DNA from: Flavobacteriaceae bacterium | Lineage (GTDB): Bacteria; Bacteroidota; Bacteroidia; Flavobacteriales; Flavobacteriaceae | DNA length: 15,288 nt | Assembly (NCBI GenBank): GCA_014763515.1 | Contig: JACXVH010000033.1 | Coordinates: 1-15,288 of the forward strand | Direction of reading: 5' to 3' | Shown here: in pieces, positions 6,103 to 13,602 of the stretch | How the letters are laid out: every line of letters starts with the position of its first letter | Position numbering within the stretch: position 1 is the first letter of the stretch | Notes under the pieces: generated by a model | Seen by the model: only the letters and a program-made list of their open reading frames with translations | What the model was told of the DNA's origin: nothing | Databases searched by the model: none | Translations under genes and position numbers: made by a program

Positions 6103-7338
6103 GTGAGCCAAACTAATAAACTCAAAATATTTAATGATCCTATTTACGGATTTATTACTATTCCAAATACTCTTATTTACGATTTAATACAACATCCTTA
6201 TTTTCAAAGGTTAAGAAGAATTTCTCAAATGGGAATGTCATATTTGGTTTATCCAGGAGCACATCATACAAGATTTCATCATGCTTTAGGTTGTATGCAT
6301 ATTATGCAAAAAGCAGTGCAAACTTTACGTTTTAAAGGAGTTGAAATTTCTAATGAAGAAGAAAATGCACTTTACATAGCTATTTTATTGCACGATATTG
6401 GTCACGGTCCTTTTAGCCATGCAATGGAACACAGTATTGTAGAAGAAATACATCACGAGGAACTTTCTTTGTTGTTTATGGAACAATTGAATAAGGAGTT
6501 CGACGGTAAATTATCTTTAGCTATTAAAGTTTTTAAAGGTGAATATCATAGAAAATTCATGTTACAATTGATTTCTAGTCAATTAGATATGGATCGAATG
6601 GATTATCTAAAACGAGATAGTTTTTATAGTGGAGTAGCTGAAGGAAATATTAATAGTGAGCGTTTAATACAAATGATGAATGTTGAAGATGATGTGCTTG
6701 TTATTGAAGAGAAAGGAATTTATTCGGTTGAAAAGTTTTTAGTAGCTAGAAGATTAATGTATTGGCAAGCTTATCTTCATAAAACATCTGTTGTAGCGGA
6801 ACTTATTTTGACTAAAGTTTTAAAAAGAGCAAAAGAATTGGTTCAAAAAGGAGTTTCAGTTGAAGCAAGTGTGCCATTCAAATATTTTTTAGAAAATAAA
6901 GTTACATTGTCTGAGTTTGATGCACAAATACTTCAAAAGTTTAGTTATTTAGACGATTATGATGTGTTAAGTGCTATAAAATCTTGGCAATTTCATCAAG
7001 ACAAAGTTTTAAGTAAGTTGTGTACGATGATAATTAATCGCGATTTATTAAAAATTAATATGTTTGATGAAAAACCAAACAAAGAACTTCTCATTAATTA
7101 TAGAAATAAATTAATGGTTTTAAATAATCTTACTGAAAAGGAAAGTGAATATTTTGTTTTTAAAGGTAATTTGAAAAATCAGGCTTATAATAAAGAAGGT
7201 GAGCCAATTAGAATATTAAAAAAAGACAAAACTATTGAAGATGTTGTAGAAGCTTCAGATCAATTGCATTTAAAAGCATTATCAAAGCCCGTAACAAAAT
7301 ATTTTGTATGTTTTCCAAAACAAATTTTGGAATCTTAA
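6103..7338 (+). CDS. HD-domain phosphohydrolase, SAMHD1/dGTPase-like
   Basis: A 411-residue HD-superfamily metal-dependent phosphohydrolase. The N-terminus NDPIYGFITIP then FQRLRRISQMG and PGAHHTRFHHALG resembles SAMHD1 and bacterial dNTP triphosphohydrolases. The metal ligands of the HD motif are visible: His60 of RFHHALG, His97-Asp98 of LLHDIGHGPFSH, and an Asp in QLDMDRMDYLKRD (about 162-167). The probable reaction is hydrolysis of dNTP to deoxynucleoside and triphosphate, but substrate specificity cannot be read from sequence. The start is GTG at 6103; the proteins SQTNKLKIFNDP and beyond match the expected family N-terminus, and no in-frame ATG gives a better start. It is the first gene of the plus-strand run, 67 nt before lpxD. 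Confidence 0.88.
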   Translation: MSQTNKLKIFNDPIYGFITIPNTLIYDLIQHPYFQRLRRISQMGMSYLVYPGAHHTRFHHALGCMHIMQKAVQTLRFKGVEISNEEENALYIAILLHDIGHGPFSHAMEHSIVEEIHHEELSLLFMEQLNKEFDGKLSLAIKVFKGEYHRKFMLQLISSQLDMDRMDYLKRDSFYSGVAEGNINSERLIQMMNVEDDVLVIEEKGIYSVEKFLVARRLMYWQAYLHKTSVVAELILTKVLKRAKELVQKGVSVEASVPFKYFLENKVTLSEFDAQILQKFSYLDDYDVLSAIKSWQFHQDKVLSKLCTMIINRDLLKINMFDEKPNKELLINYRNKLMVLNNLTEKESEYFVFKGNLKNQAYNKEGEPIRILKKDKTIEDVVEASDQLHLKALSKPVTKYFVCFPKQILES

Positions 7339-7356
7339 CATATTAATATAATTTTA

Positions 7357-7364
7357 TACTTTTG
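7357..7364 (+). promoter_or_regulatory. Candidate -7 box (TACTTTTG) ahead of lpxD
   Basis: TACTTTTG matches TAnnTTTG and lies 41 nt before the lpxD ATG. The nearest upstream TTG (7327-7329) is 27 nt away, too far for a good -33 element. It may be a weak internal promoter that lets the lpx genes be read independently of the HD-domain gene. Confidence 0.4.
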
Positions 7365-7405
7365 TCAGGTTGAATTAACAACAAATAAGAATTTAATTTT
7401 ATTGA

Positions 7406-8434
7406 ATGAAATTTTCAGCAGCTCAAATTGCAGACATATTAGAAGGAGATGTAGTAGGTAATCCAGAAGCCGAAGTTAATAAATTAGCAAAAATTGAAGA
7501 AGGAACAGAAGGTTCTCTAACTTTTTTAGCTAACCCTAAATATGCCAATTATATATACACAACGCAAGCAACAATTACTATTGTTAATAAAACTTTTGAA
7601 CCTGAACAAGCAATAACTACAACTTTAATTAAAGTAGATGATGCAAAATCAGCATTTTCTAAATTATTAGAGTATTACAATCAGGTTAAGTTAATGAAAT
7701 CAGGAATTGAGCAACCCTCAGTTATTTCTGAAGGTGTTACTTACGGAGAAGGTTTATATTTAGGTAGTTTTTGTTACATTGGTAAAAATGTAGCAATAGG
7801 AAATAATGTAAAAATTTACCCAAATAGCTTTATTGGAGACAATGTAATAATTGGGGATAATACTATTCTTTTTGCAGGAGCAAGAGTTTACTCTGAAACT
7901 GTAATAGGTAAAAATTGTACTATACATTCTGGAACTATTGTTGGTTCAGATGGATTTGGGTTTGCACCACAAGAAGACGGAACTTACACAAAAGTACCTC
8001 AAATTGGAAATGTAATTATAGAAGATAATGTAGAAATAGGAGCTTGTACTACAGTAGATAGAGCAACACTTGGTTCTACAATTATTAGAAAAGGTGTAAA
8101 GCTAGATAACCAAATTCAAATTGCTCATAATGTTGAAATTGGTGAGAATACAGTTATAGCTTCTCAAACAGGAGTTGCAGGTTCTACGAAAATTGGCAAA
8201 AACTGTATGATTGGCGGACAAGTTGGAATTGTAGGACATATTACAATTGGAGACGGAGTTAGAATTCAAGCACAATCTGGTATTGGTAAGAGTTTAAAAG
8301 ATGGAGAAGTTGTACAAGGAAGCCCAGCTTTCAATTATGGAGATTTTGCAAAATCGTTTGTACATTTTAAAAATTTACCAAAAATTGTTGACGAACTAAA
8401 CAAACTTAAAAAAATAAAAAATCAAAAACTGTGA
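7406..8434 (+). CDS. lpxD: UDP-3-O-(3-hydroxyacyl)glucosamine N-acyltransferase LpxD
   Basis: A 342-residue LpxD, normal for the family. It N-acylates UDP-3-O-acyl-glucosamine with a 3-hydroxyacyl-ACP in the third step of lipid A synthesis. Residues 1-95 form the uridine-binding N-terminal domain (SLTFLANPKY). From about 105 on, hexapeptide repeats (IGxxxxI) build a left-handed beta-helix, and a helical C-terminus follows (about 310-342). The catalytic base is His241 (QIQIAHNVEIG), and the second conserved active-site histidine is His278 (GIVGHITIG). The stop overlaps the next gene as GTGA (8431-8434), so lpxD and lpxC-fabZ are probably translationally coupled. Confidence 0.96.
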   Translation: MKFSAAQIADILEGDVVGNPEAEVNKLAKIEEGTEGSLTFLANPKYANYIYTTQATITIVNKTFEPEQAITTTLIKVDDAKSAFSKLLEYYNQVKLMKSGIEQPSVISEGVTYGEGLYLGSFCYIGKNVAIGNNVKIYPNSFIGDNVIIGDNTILFAGARVYSETVIGKNCTIHSGTIVGSDGFGFAPQEDGTYTKVPQIGNVIIEDNVEIGACTTVDRATLGSTIIRKGVKLDNQIQIAHNVEIGENTVIASQTGVAGSTKIGKNCMIGGQVGIVGHITIGDGVRIQAQSGIGKSLKDGEVVQGSPAFNYGDFAKSFVHFKNLPKIVDELNKLKKIKNQKL

Positions 8435-9816
8435 AACAAACTACAATCGCAAGTGAAATTTCATTAAAAGGTGTTGGTCTACACACAGGTCAAGAAGTAA
8501 CAATGACTTTTAAACCAGCTCCAATAAATAATGGATTTACTTTTATAAGAGTAGATTTAGAAGGGCAACCTATTATTGAAGCCGATGCTAACTATGTGGT
8601 AAACACACAACGCGGAACAAATCTTGAAAAAAGAGGCGTAATGATTCAAACACCTGAGCATGTTTTAGCGGCATTAGTTGGGTGCGATTTAGATAATGTA
8701 ATTATTGAATTAAATGCTTCTGAATTACCAATTATGGATGGATCTTCTAAATATTTTGTGGAAGCTATTGAAAAAGTTGGAATTGTTGAACAAGAAGCAG
8801 ATAGAAAAGTTTACGTAGTAAAAGAAGTTATTACTTATACAGATGAATCAACTGGTAGTGAAATTACTGTAATTCCAAGTGACCAATATTGTATTACTGC
8901 TATGGTTGATTTTGGAACAAAAGTTTTGGGGACTCAAAATGCAACAATGAAAAGCGTCTCAGAATTTAAATCGGAAATTTCTAGTTGTAGAACATTTAGC
9001 TTTTTACATGAATTAGAAGCTTTATTAAATCATGGTTTAATTAAAGGCGGCGATTTAAATAATGCAATTGTATATGTAGATAAAGAGATTTCTCCTGAAA
9101 CTATGGAAAATCTTAAAAAAGCATTTAATAAAGACTCTATTTCTGTTAAACCAAACGGAATTTTAGATAACTTAACGTTACTTTATCCAAATGAAGCGGC
9201 ACGTCATAAATTGTTAGATGTAATAGGCGATTTGTCTTTAATTGGAACAAGAATTCAAGGAAAAATTATTGCAAATAAACCAGGTCATTTTGTGAACACT
9301 CAGTTTGCAAAGAAAATGTCTAAGATTATAAAGTTAGAGGAACGTAATAATGTTCCTTCATATGATATTAACAAAGAACCTGTTTTGGATATTCATGGCA
9401 TCATGAATTTATTACCTCACAGACCACCATTCTTGTTAGTAGATAAAATATTAGAACTTTCAGATACTCATGTTGTTGGTTTGAAAAATGTTACAATGAA
9501 TGAAGATTTCTTTGTTGGACATTTTCCTGGAGCACCTGTAATGCCTGGAGTTTTACAAATTGAAGCAATGGCTCAAACAGGTGGAATTTTAATTTTAAGT
9601 ACAGTTCCAGATCCTGAAAATTACTTAACCTATTTTATGAAAATAGACAATGTTAAGTTTAAAAATAAAGTGTTACCAGGCGATACATTATTTTTCAAAT
9701 GTGATTTAATTTCTCCAATAAGAAGAGGAATTTGTCACATGCAAGCATATGCATACGCCAACGGAAAATTAGTTTCTGAAGCGGAATTAATGGCACAAAT
9801 TGTTAAAGTAAAATAG
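8431..9816 (+). CDS. lpxC-fabZ: Bifunctional LpxC deacetylase / FabZ 3-hydroxyacyl-ACP dehydratase
   Basis: A 461-residue natural fusion typical of Bacteroidota. Residues 1 to about 305 are LpxC, the zinc deacetylase that makes the first committed step of lipid A synthesis: TPEHVLAAL (Glu76, His77), HKLLDVIGDLSL (His259, Asp263) and KPGHFVNT (His286). After a linker, residues about 318-461 are FabZ, which dehydrates 3-hydroxyacyl-ACP: LPHRPPFLLVDKI, then GHFPGAPVMPGVLQIEAMAQ with catalytic His364 and Glu378. The two activities compete for the 3-hydroxyacyl-ACP pool, so the fusion links phospholipid and lipid A supply. The start is GTG at 8431, inside the lpxD stop. A 147-nt AT-rich gap separates it from lpxA. 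Confidence 0.97.
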   Translation: MKQTTIASEISLKGVGLHTGQEVTMTFKPAPINNGFTFIRVDLEGQPIIEADANYVVNTQRGTNLEKRGVMIQTPEHVLAALVGCDLDNVIIELNASELPIMDGSSKYFVEAIEKVGIVEQEADRKVYVVKEVITYTDESTGSEITVIPSDQYCITAMVDFGTKVLGTQNATMKSVSEFKSEISSCRTFSFLHELEALLNHGLIKGGDLNNAIVYVDKEISPETMENLKKAFNKDSISVKPNGILDNLTLLYPNEAARHKLLDVIGDLSLIGTRIQGKIIANKPGHFVNTQFAKKMSKIIKLEERNNVPSYDINKEPVLDIHGIMNLLPHRPPFLLVDKILELSDTHVVGLKNVTMNEDFFVGHFPGAPVMPGVLQIEAMAQTGGILILSTVPDPENYLTYFMKIDNVKFKNKVLPGDTLFFKCDLISPIRRGICHMQAYAYANGKLVSEAELMAQIVKVK

Positions 9817-9963
9817 TAATTAGTTAAAAGTAAATAAGTAAATGGTTACTTTTAATTGAAATTAAATAATAAAATAGAATAATTAGTATTTAGTAAAAGT
9901 CAAATATTTTTAAAATAATTAAAAGGCGTACTACTACTTACTAATTACTAATAACTAAAAAAT
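9817..9963. repeat. AT-rich repeat mosaic inside the lpx operon
   Basis: TTAAAAGTAA (9824-9833) pairs with TTACTTTTAA (9846-9855), a perfect 10-bp stem with a 12-nt loop. Further along, the words ACTTACTAATTACTAATAAC are the complement of TTAGTAATTAG-type units also seen at 9881-9899. No gene is visible. It interrupts an operon whose other spacings are -4 to 67 nt. The hairpin lacks GC pairs, so termination would be weak. Confidence 0.6.
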
Positions 9964-10749
9964 ATGAATCAACCACTAGCATATGTACATCCAGGAGCAA
10001 AAATTGCTCGTAATGTGGTAATTGATCCTTTTACAACAATTCACAATAATGTTGAAATTGGTGAAGGTACTTGGATTGGCTCTAATGTAACCATCATGGA
10101 AGGAGCAAGAATTGGAAAAAATTGTAACATTTTTCCAGGTGCAGTTATTGCTGCGGTTCCTCAAGACTTAAAATTTGGAGGTGAAGATTCTCTTGCAATT
10201 ATAGGAGATAACACAACAATTCGTGAGTGTGTAACAATTAATAGAGGTACTGTTGCTTCGGGAAAAACAGTTATTGGAAAGAATTGTTTAATTATGGCAA
10301 CCGCACATATTGCTCATGATTGTCATTTGGGAGATAATGTTATTATTGTAAATGGTGTTGCACTTGCAGGACATGTAGAAGTTGGCAATCACGCAATTAT
10401 TGGTGGTTTAGCAGCAGTTCATCAATTTATTCAAATTGGCGATCATGCAATGATATCAGGCGGTTCTTTAGTTAGAAAAGATGTTCCTCCTTTTACAAAA
10501 GCCGCTAAAGAACCTCTTTCTTACGTAGGAATTAATTCGGTTGGATTAAGAAGAAGAGGTTTCTCTACAGAAAAAATTAGAGAAATTCAAGACATATACA
10601 GAATTCTTTACCAAAAAAATTATAATACTACTCAAGCATTGAGTATTATTGAAGCAGAAATGGAAGCAACTCCAGAAAGAGATGAAATTGTTCAGTTCAT
10701 CAAAAACTCGTCTAGAGGAATTATGAAAGGATATTCAGGAATTTATTAA
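9964..10749 (+). CDS. lpxA: Acyl-ACP--UDP-N-acetylglucosamine O-acyltransferase LpxA
   Basis: A 261-residue LpxA, the normal length. It transfers a 3-hydroxyacyl chain from ACP to the 3-OH of UDP-GlcNAc, the first step of lipid A synthesis. Hexapeptide repeats from residue 1 to about 185 form the beta-helix. The catalytic base is His118 in ATAHIAHDC (equivalent to His125 of Escherichia coli). GGLAAVHQFIQIGDHAMISGG and the C-terminal helical domain (SVGLRRRGFS onward) are typical. The ATG at 9964 follows the AT-rich gap, and efp starts 20 nt downstream. Confidence 0.97.
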   Translation: MNQPLAYVHPGAKIARNVVIDPFTTIHNNVEIGEGTWIGSNVTIMEGARIGKNCNIFPGAVIAAVPQDLKFGGEDSLAIIGDNTTIRECVTINRGTVASGKTVIGKNCLIMATAHIAHDCHLGDNVIIVNGVALAGHVEVGNHAIIGGLAAVHQFIQIGDHAMISGGSLVRKDVPPFTKAAKEPLSYVGINSVGLRRRGFSTEKIREIQDIYRILYQKNYNTTQALSIIEAEMEATPERDEIVQFIKNSSRGIMKGYSGIY

Positions 10750-10769
10750 TCAAAAAATAATTTATAATA

Positions 10770-11333
10770 ATGGCAACAACTTCAGATATTAAAAATGGTT
10801 TATGTATAAAGCACAATCATGATATTTATAAGATCATTGAATTTTTACATGTTAAACCCGGAAAAGGACCAGCTTTTGTAAGAACCAAATTAAAATCGTT
10901 AACAAACGGAAAAGTACTTGACAATACTTTTTCAGCAGGACATAAAATTGATGTTGTACGAGTAGAAACGCACACCTTTCAGTACTTATATGCAGAGGGA
11001 AATGATTTCCACTTTATGAATACTGAAACTTTTGAACAAATTACTTTAAATAGAGACGTGTTAGATGCTCCTGATTTATTAAAAGAAGGAGAAAATGTAA
11101 TGGTTCAAATCAATACAGAAACAGAATTACCTTTGTCAGTAGATATGGCTGCATCTGTAATTTTAGAAGTAACTTATACTGAACCTGGAGTAAAAGGTAA
11201 TACCGCAACAAATGCTACAAAACCAGCAACAGTTGAAACAGGAGCAACTGTAAATGTGCCTTTGTTTATCAATGAAGGCGACAAAATAAAAATTGATAGA
11301 CAATACTTTTCTAGTCACTTTTATTTTTTCTAA
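10770..11333 (+). CDS. efp: Elongation factor P with an aberrant C-terminus
   Basis: A 187-residue EF-P; the family is about 188. EF-P binds between P and E sites of stalled ribosomes and promotes peptide bonds at polyproline. The three-domain fold is recognisable: an N-terminal KOW-like domain with the tip loop KPGKGPAFVRTKLK (Lys32 at the usually modified position), then two OB domains with ETELPLSVDMAASVILEV and TGATVNVPLFINEGDKIKID. After Asp176 the expected ending (a Gly-x-Tyr then ERVK or SRVK) is absent and the protein ends RQYFSSHFYFF. None of the three frames after 11297 restores the normal end. The likely cause is loss of the last 12 or so codons, with read-through into the spacer; it could also be an assembly error. 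It starts 20 nt after lpxA and ends 13 nt before the second lpxD. Confidence 0.88.
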   Translation: MATTSDIKNGLCIKHNHDIYKIIEFLHVKPGKGPAFVRTKLKSLTNGKVLDNTFSAGHKIDVVRVETHTFQYLYAEGNDFHFMNTETFEQITLNRDVLDAPDLLKEGENVMVQINTETELPLSVDMAASVILEVTYTEPGVKGNTATNATKPATVETGATVNVPLFINEGDKIKIDRQYFSSHFYFF

Positions 11334-11346
11334 TCACAATTCGTAA

Positions 11347-12282
11347 ATGAAATTTTATAGAGAACATTCATTAAGTGAAATTGCTACAATCATAGATTGT
11401 AATTTTATTGGAGATTCAAATTTTCCTGTACTTGGCATGAATGAAATTCATGTTGTAGAACCTGGAGATATTGTATTTGTCGATCATCCTAAATATTATG
11501 ATAAAGCGCTACAATCAGCTGCAACGATAGTTTTAATAAACAAAGAAGTGGAATGCCCAAAAGGAAAAGCCTTATTGATTTCAGATGATCCATTTCGAGA
11601 TTTTAATAAGTTAACTAATCATTTTAGACCATTTACTCCTTCTTCATTAGCAATTTCAAGTACTGCAAAAATTGGTAAGAATACCGTAATTCAGCCGAAT
11701 TGTTTTGTTGGAAACAACGTAGTAATAGGTGAAGGTTGTTTAATTCATGCAAACGTATCTATTTACGATAATACTGTAATTGGGAATAATGTTATTATTC
11801 ATTCTGGAACAATTTTAGGAGCAGATGCTTTTTATTATAAAAAAAGACCAGAAGGTTTCGATCAACTCCTATCTGGTGGAAGAGTAATCATTGAAAATAA
11901 TGTAGGAATTGGTGCACTTTGCACGATTGATAAAGGGGTAACTGGAGATACAACTATTGGTGAAGGAACCAAAATTGATAATCAAGTACATGTTGGCCAC
12001 GATACAATCATTGGTAAGAAATGTTTAATAGCTGCACAAACTGGTATTGCAGGTTGTGTAGTAATTGAAGATGAAGTTACTTTATGGGGACAAGTTGGAA
12101 CTACTAGTGGAATTACTATTGGTTCAAAAGCAGTTATATTAGCTCAATCTGGAGTTTCAAAATCTTTAGAAGGAAGTAAAGTTTATTTTGGTACACCAGC
12201 AGAAGAATCTAGAGAAAAATTAAAGCAACTAGCTAATATTAAAAAAATACCAGAAATTATCGAAAATTTAAAATCTAAATGA
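11347..12282 (+). CDS. LpxD-like acyltransferase paralogue
   Basis: A 311-residue LpxD homologue, the second in this operon. It has the N-terminal uridine-binding-like domain (DIVFVDHPKYYDKAL, residues 41-55) and hexapeptide repeats from about 103 to 270, followed by a short helical tail. The catalytic His is retained as His218 (DNQVHVGHDTIIG). The second active-site His of LpxD is gone: GIVGHITIG in the neighbour corresponds to GTTSGITIG here (Gly255). The segment before the active site also differs (AFYYKKRPEGFDQ instead of GFGFAPQEDG). It is probably an acyl- or acetyl-transferase acting on another nucleotide sugar, or an LpxD with different acyl choice; I cannot tell which. It starts 13 nt after efp, and its stop overlaps the next start as ATGA. 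Confidence 0.85.
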   Translation: MKFYREHSLSEIATIIDCNFIGDSNFPVLGMNEIHVVEPGDIVFVDHPKYYDKALQSAATIVLINKEVECPKGKALLISDDPFRDFNKLTNHFRPFTPSSLAISSTAKIGKNTVIQPNCFVGNNVVIGEGCLIHANVSIYDNTVIGNNVIIHSGTILGADAFYYKKRPEGFDQLLSGGRVIIENNVGIGALCTIDKGVTGDTTIGEGTKIDNQVHVGHDTIIGKKCLIAAQTGIAGCVVIEDEVTLWGQVGTTSGITIGSKAVILAQSGVSKSLEGSKVYFGTPAEESREKLKQLANIKKIPEIIENLKSK

Positions 12283-12641
12283 GTCCTTTAGAAATAATTC
12301 AAAAGCTTTACCAGGAAGATGGTATTCGTAATTCAAATTTACTAAATGAACTTTTTTCTGATGATTTTGTTCTTGAATGGGACAATTCAAAAGGAAAAGT
12401 AATAATGTCTAAAGAAGATGTTTTAAGACTTGCTAACGAACTTAAGCAAAATTATCATTTTTCTAAGGTTAAAGTCATAGATAGTATTATTTCAGAAAAT
12501 AAGATAGTAGTTCGTTACACGCATGAGGTTGCTACAATTGAAAACCCTAAAGAAATATTTAGCATAGCAAAAGTTATTGTTATTTGGCAATACAACGACG
12601 ATAAAATTACTGCTGGATATCAAATTAGTTCGCCAGGTTAA
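12279..12641 (+). CDS. NTF2-like (SnoaL-type) small protein
   Basis: A 120-residue protein with the pattern of the NTF2-like fold: an N-terminal helix (SPLEIIQKLYQED), LFSDDFVLEW, a second helix (KEDVLRLANELKQNY), and alternating beta strands KIVVRYTHEVATI, IFSIAKVIVIWQYNDDKI and AGYQISSPG. Such folds serve as small-molecule isomerases, hydrolases or ligand-binding proteins, and sequence does not say which. No signal peptide or membrane segment. Its ATG overlaps the stop of the LpxD-like gene (ATGA, 12279-12282), indicating translational coupling and perhaps a joint role. It ends 90 nt before sucD, which has its own promoter. Confidence 0.75.
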   Translation: MSPLEIIQKLYQEDGIRNSNLLNELFSDDFVLEWDNSKGKVIMSKEDVLRLANELKQNYHFSKVKVIDSIISENKIVVRYTHEVATIENPKEIFSIAKVIVIWQYNDDKITAGYQISSPG

Positions 12642-12656
12642 AAAAAGTATTTTTTA

Positions 12657-12689
12657 TTGATAAAATATGGTTCAAAAAGTTTATTTTTG
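12657..12689 (+). promoter_or_regulatory. Bacteroidota-type promoter for sucD
   Basis: TTG at 12657-12659 and TATTTTTG at 12682-12689, with a 22-nt spacer, at the long end of the accepted range. The -7 box ends 42 nt before the sucD ATG. sucD is therefore probably expressed apart from the lpx operon. Confidence 0.65.
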
Positions 12690-12731
12690 CAACACTTAAA
12701 AATAACACAATAAATTCTAAAATAAAATAAA

Positions 12732-13551
12732 ATGAGCGTTTTAGTAAATAAAAATTCCAAAATAATCGTTCAAGGTTTTACAGGTAGTGAAGGTACTTTT
12801 CACGCTTCTCAAATGATTGAATACGGTTCAAATGTAGTAGGTGGTGTTACACCAGGTAAAGGTGGTTCAATGCATTTAGACAGACCTGTTTTTAATACAG
12901 TACAAGAAGCTGTAGAAAAGGCTGGAGCTGATACTTCAATTATATTCGTTCCACCAGCATTTGCTGCAGATGCAATCATGGAAGCTGCTGAAGCAGGAAT
13001 TAAAGTAATTATTTGTATTACAGAAGGAATTCCAGTAGCAGATATGATTAAAGCTTACGATTACTCCAGAAGAAGCAAAAGTTGGTATTATGCCAGGTTT
13101 CGTTTTCAAAAAAGGGAAAGTTGGTATCGTTTCTAAATCAGGTACTTTAACTTATGAGGCTGCTGATCAAGTAGTGCGTCAAGGTTTTGGTATTACTACT
13201 GCAATCGGAATTGGTGGAGATCCAATCATTGGAACAACTACTAAAGAAGCTGTTGAATTATTGATGAACGATCCTGAAACAGAATGTATCATTATGATTG
13301 GTGAAATTGGAGGACAATTAGAGGCTGATGCAGCTAAATGGATTAAAGCTGATGGTAACCGCAAACCAGTAGTTGGTTTCATCGCTGGTGAAACTGCTCC
13401 AAAAGGAAGAACAATGGGTCACGCTGGAGCTATTGTTGGTGGTGCTGATGATACAGCAGAAGCTAAAAAACGCATCATGAGAGAGCACGGAATTCACGTA
13501 GTAGATTCTCCTGCAGAAATTGGAAAGAAAGTAAAAGAAGTTTTAGGATAA
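12732..13551 (+). pseudogene. sucD: Succinate-CoA ligase alpha subunit, frameshifted by internal deletion
   Basis: SucD pairs with SucC to convert succinyl-CoA to succinate with formation of ATP or GTP in the TCA cycle. Residues 1-111 (MSVLVNKNSKIIVQGFTGSE to VADMIKAYDY, 12732-13064) match the family, as does the remainder from ITPEEAKVGIMPG (13060) to the stop at 13551 in a different frame. An intact protein is about 290 residues (873 nt with stop); here the locus is 820 nt, so about 50-53 nt are missing. The lost part should hold the conserved GPNCPG segment. The phosphorylated His is still encoded downstream (GRTMGHAGA, CAC at 13420-13422). As written the upstream frame stops at 13136 after 25 wrong residues. 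The junction is a single ATTAC (13060-13064), consistent with deletion between two ATTAC copies. Either a true null allele or a sequence error. Confidence 0.9.
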
Positions 13552-13569
13552 AACTTTAATAACTGATAT

Positions 13570-13599
13570 AAAAAAGCCCTATTTTAATAGGGCTTTTTT
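13570..13599. terminator. Bidirectional terminator between sucD and the cytochrome c peroxidase gene
   Basis: GCCCTAT (13576-13582) pairs with ATAGGGC (13587-13593) around a 4-nt loop, flanked by an A-run on the left and a T-run on the right, so it works on both strands. It lies 19 nt after the sucD stop and 4 nt after the end of the convergent gene. Confidence 0.9.
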
Positions 13600-13602
13600 A
13601 TT

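Noticed and set aside
13050..13140. Programmed ribosomal frameshift in sucD
   Set aside because: There is no slippery heptamer or downstream structure, and residues of the conserved GPNCPG segment are absent in every frame, so a shift alone could not restore the protein.
13090..13551. A separate 153-residue CoA-ligase gene starting at an internal ATG
   Set aside because: Its N-terminus begins inside the SucD fold and the upstream frame carries the missing first part; it is the 3' part of one broken sucD.
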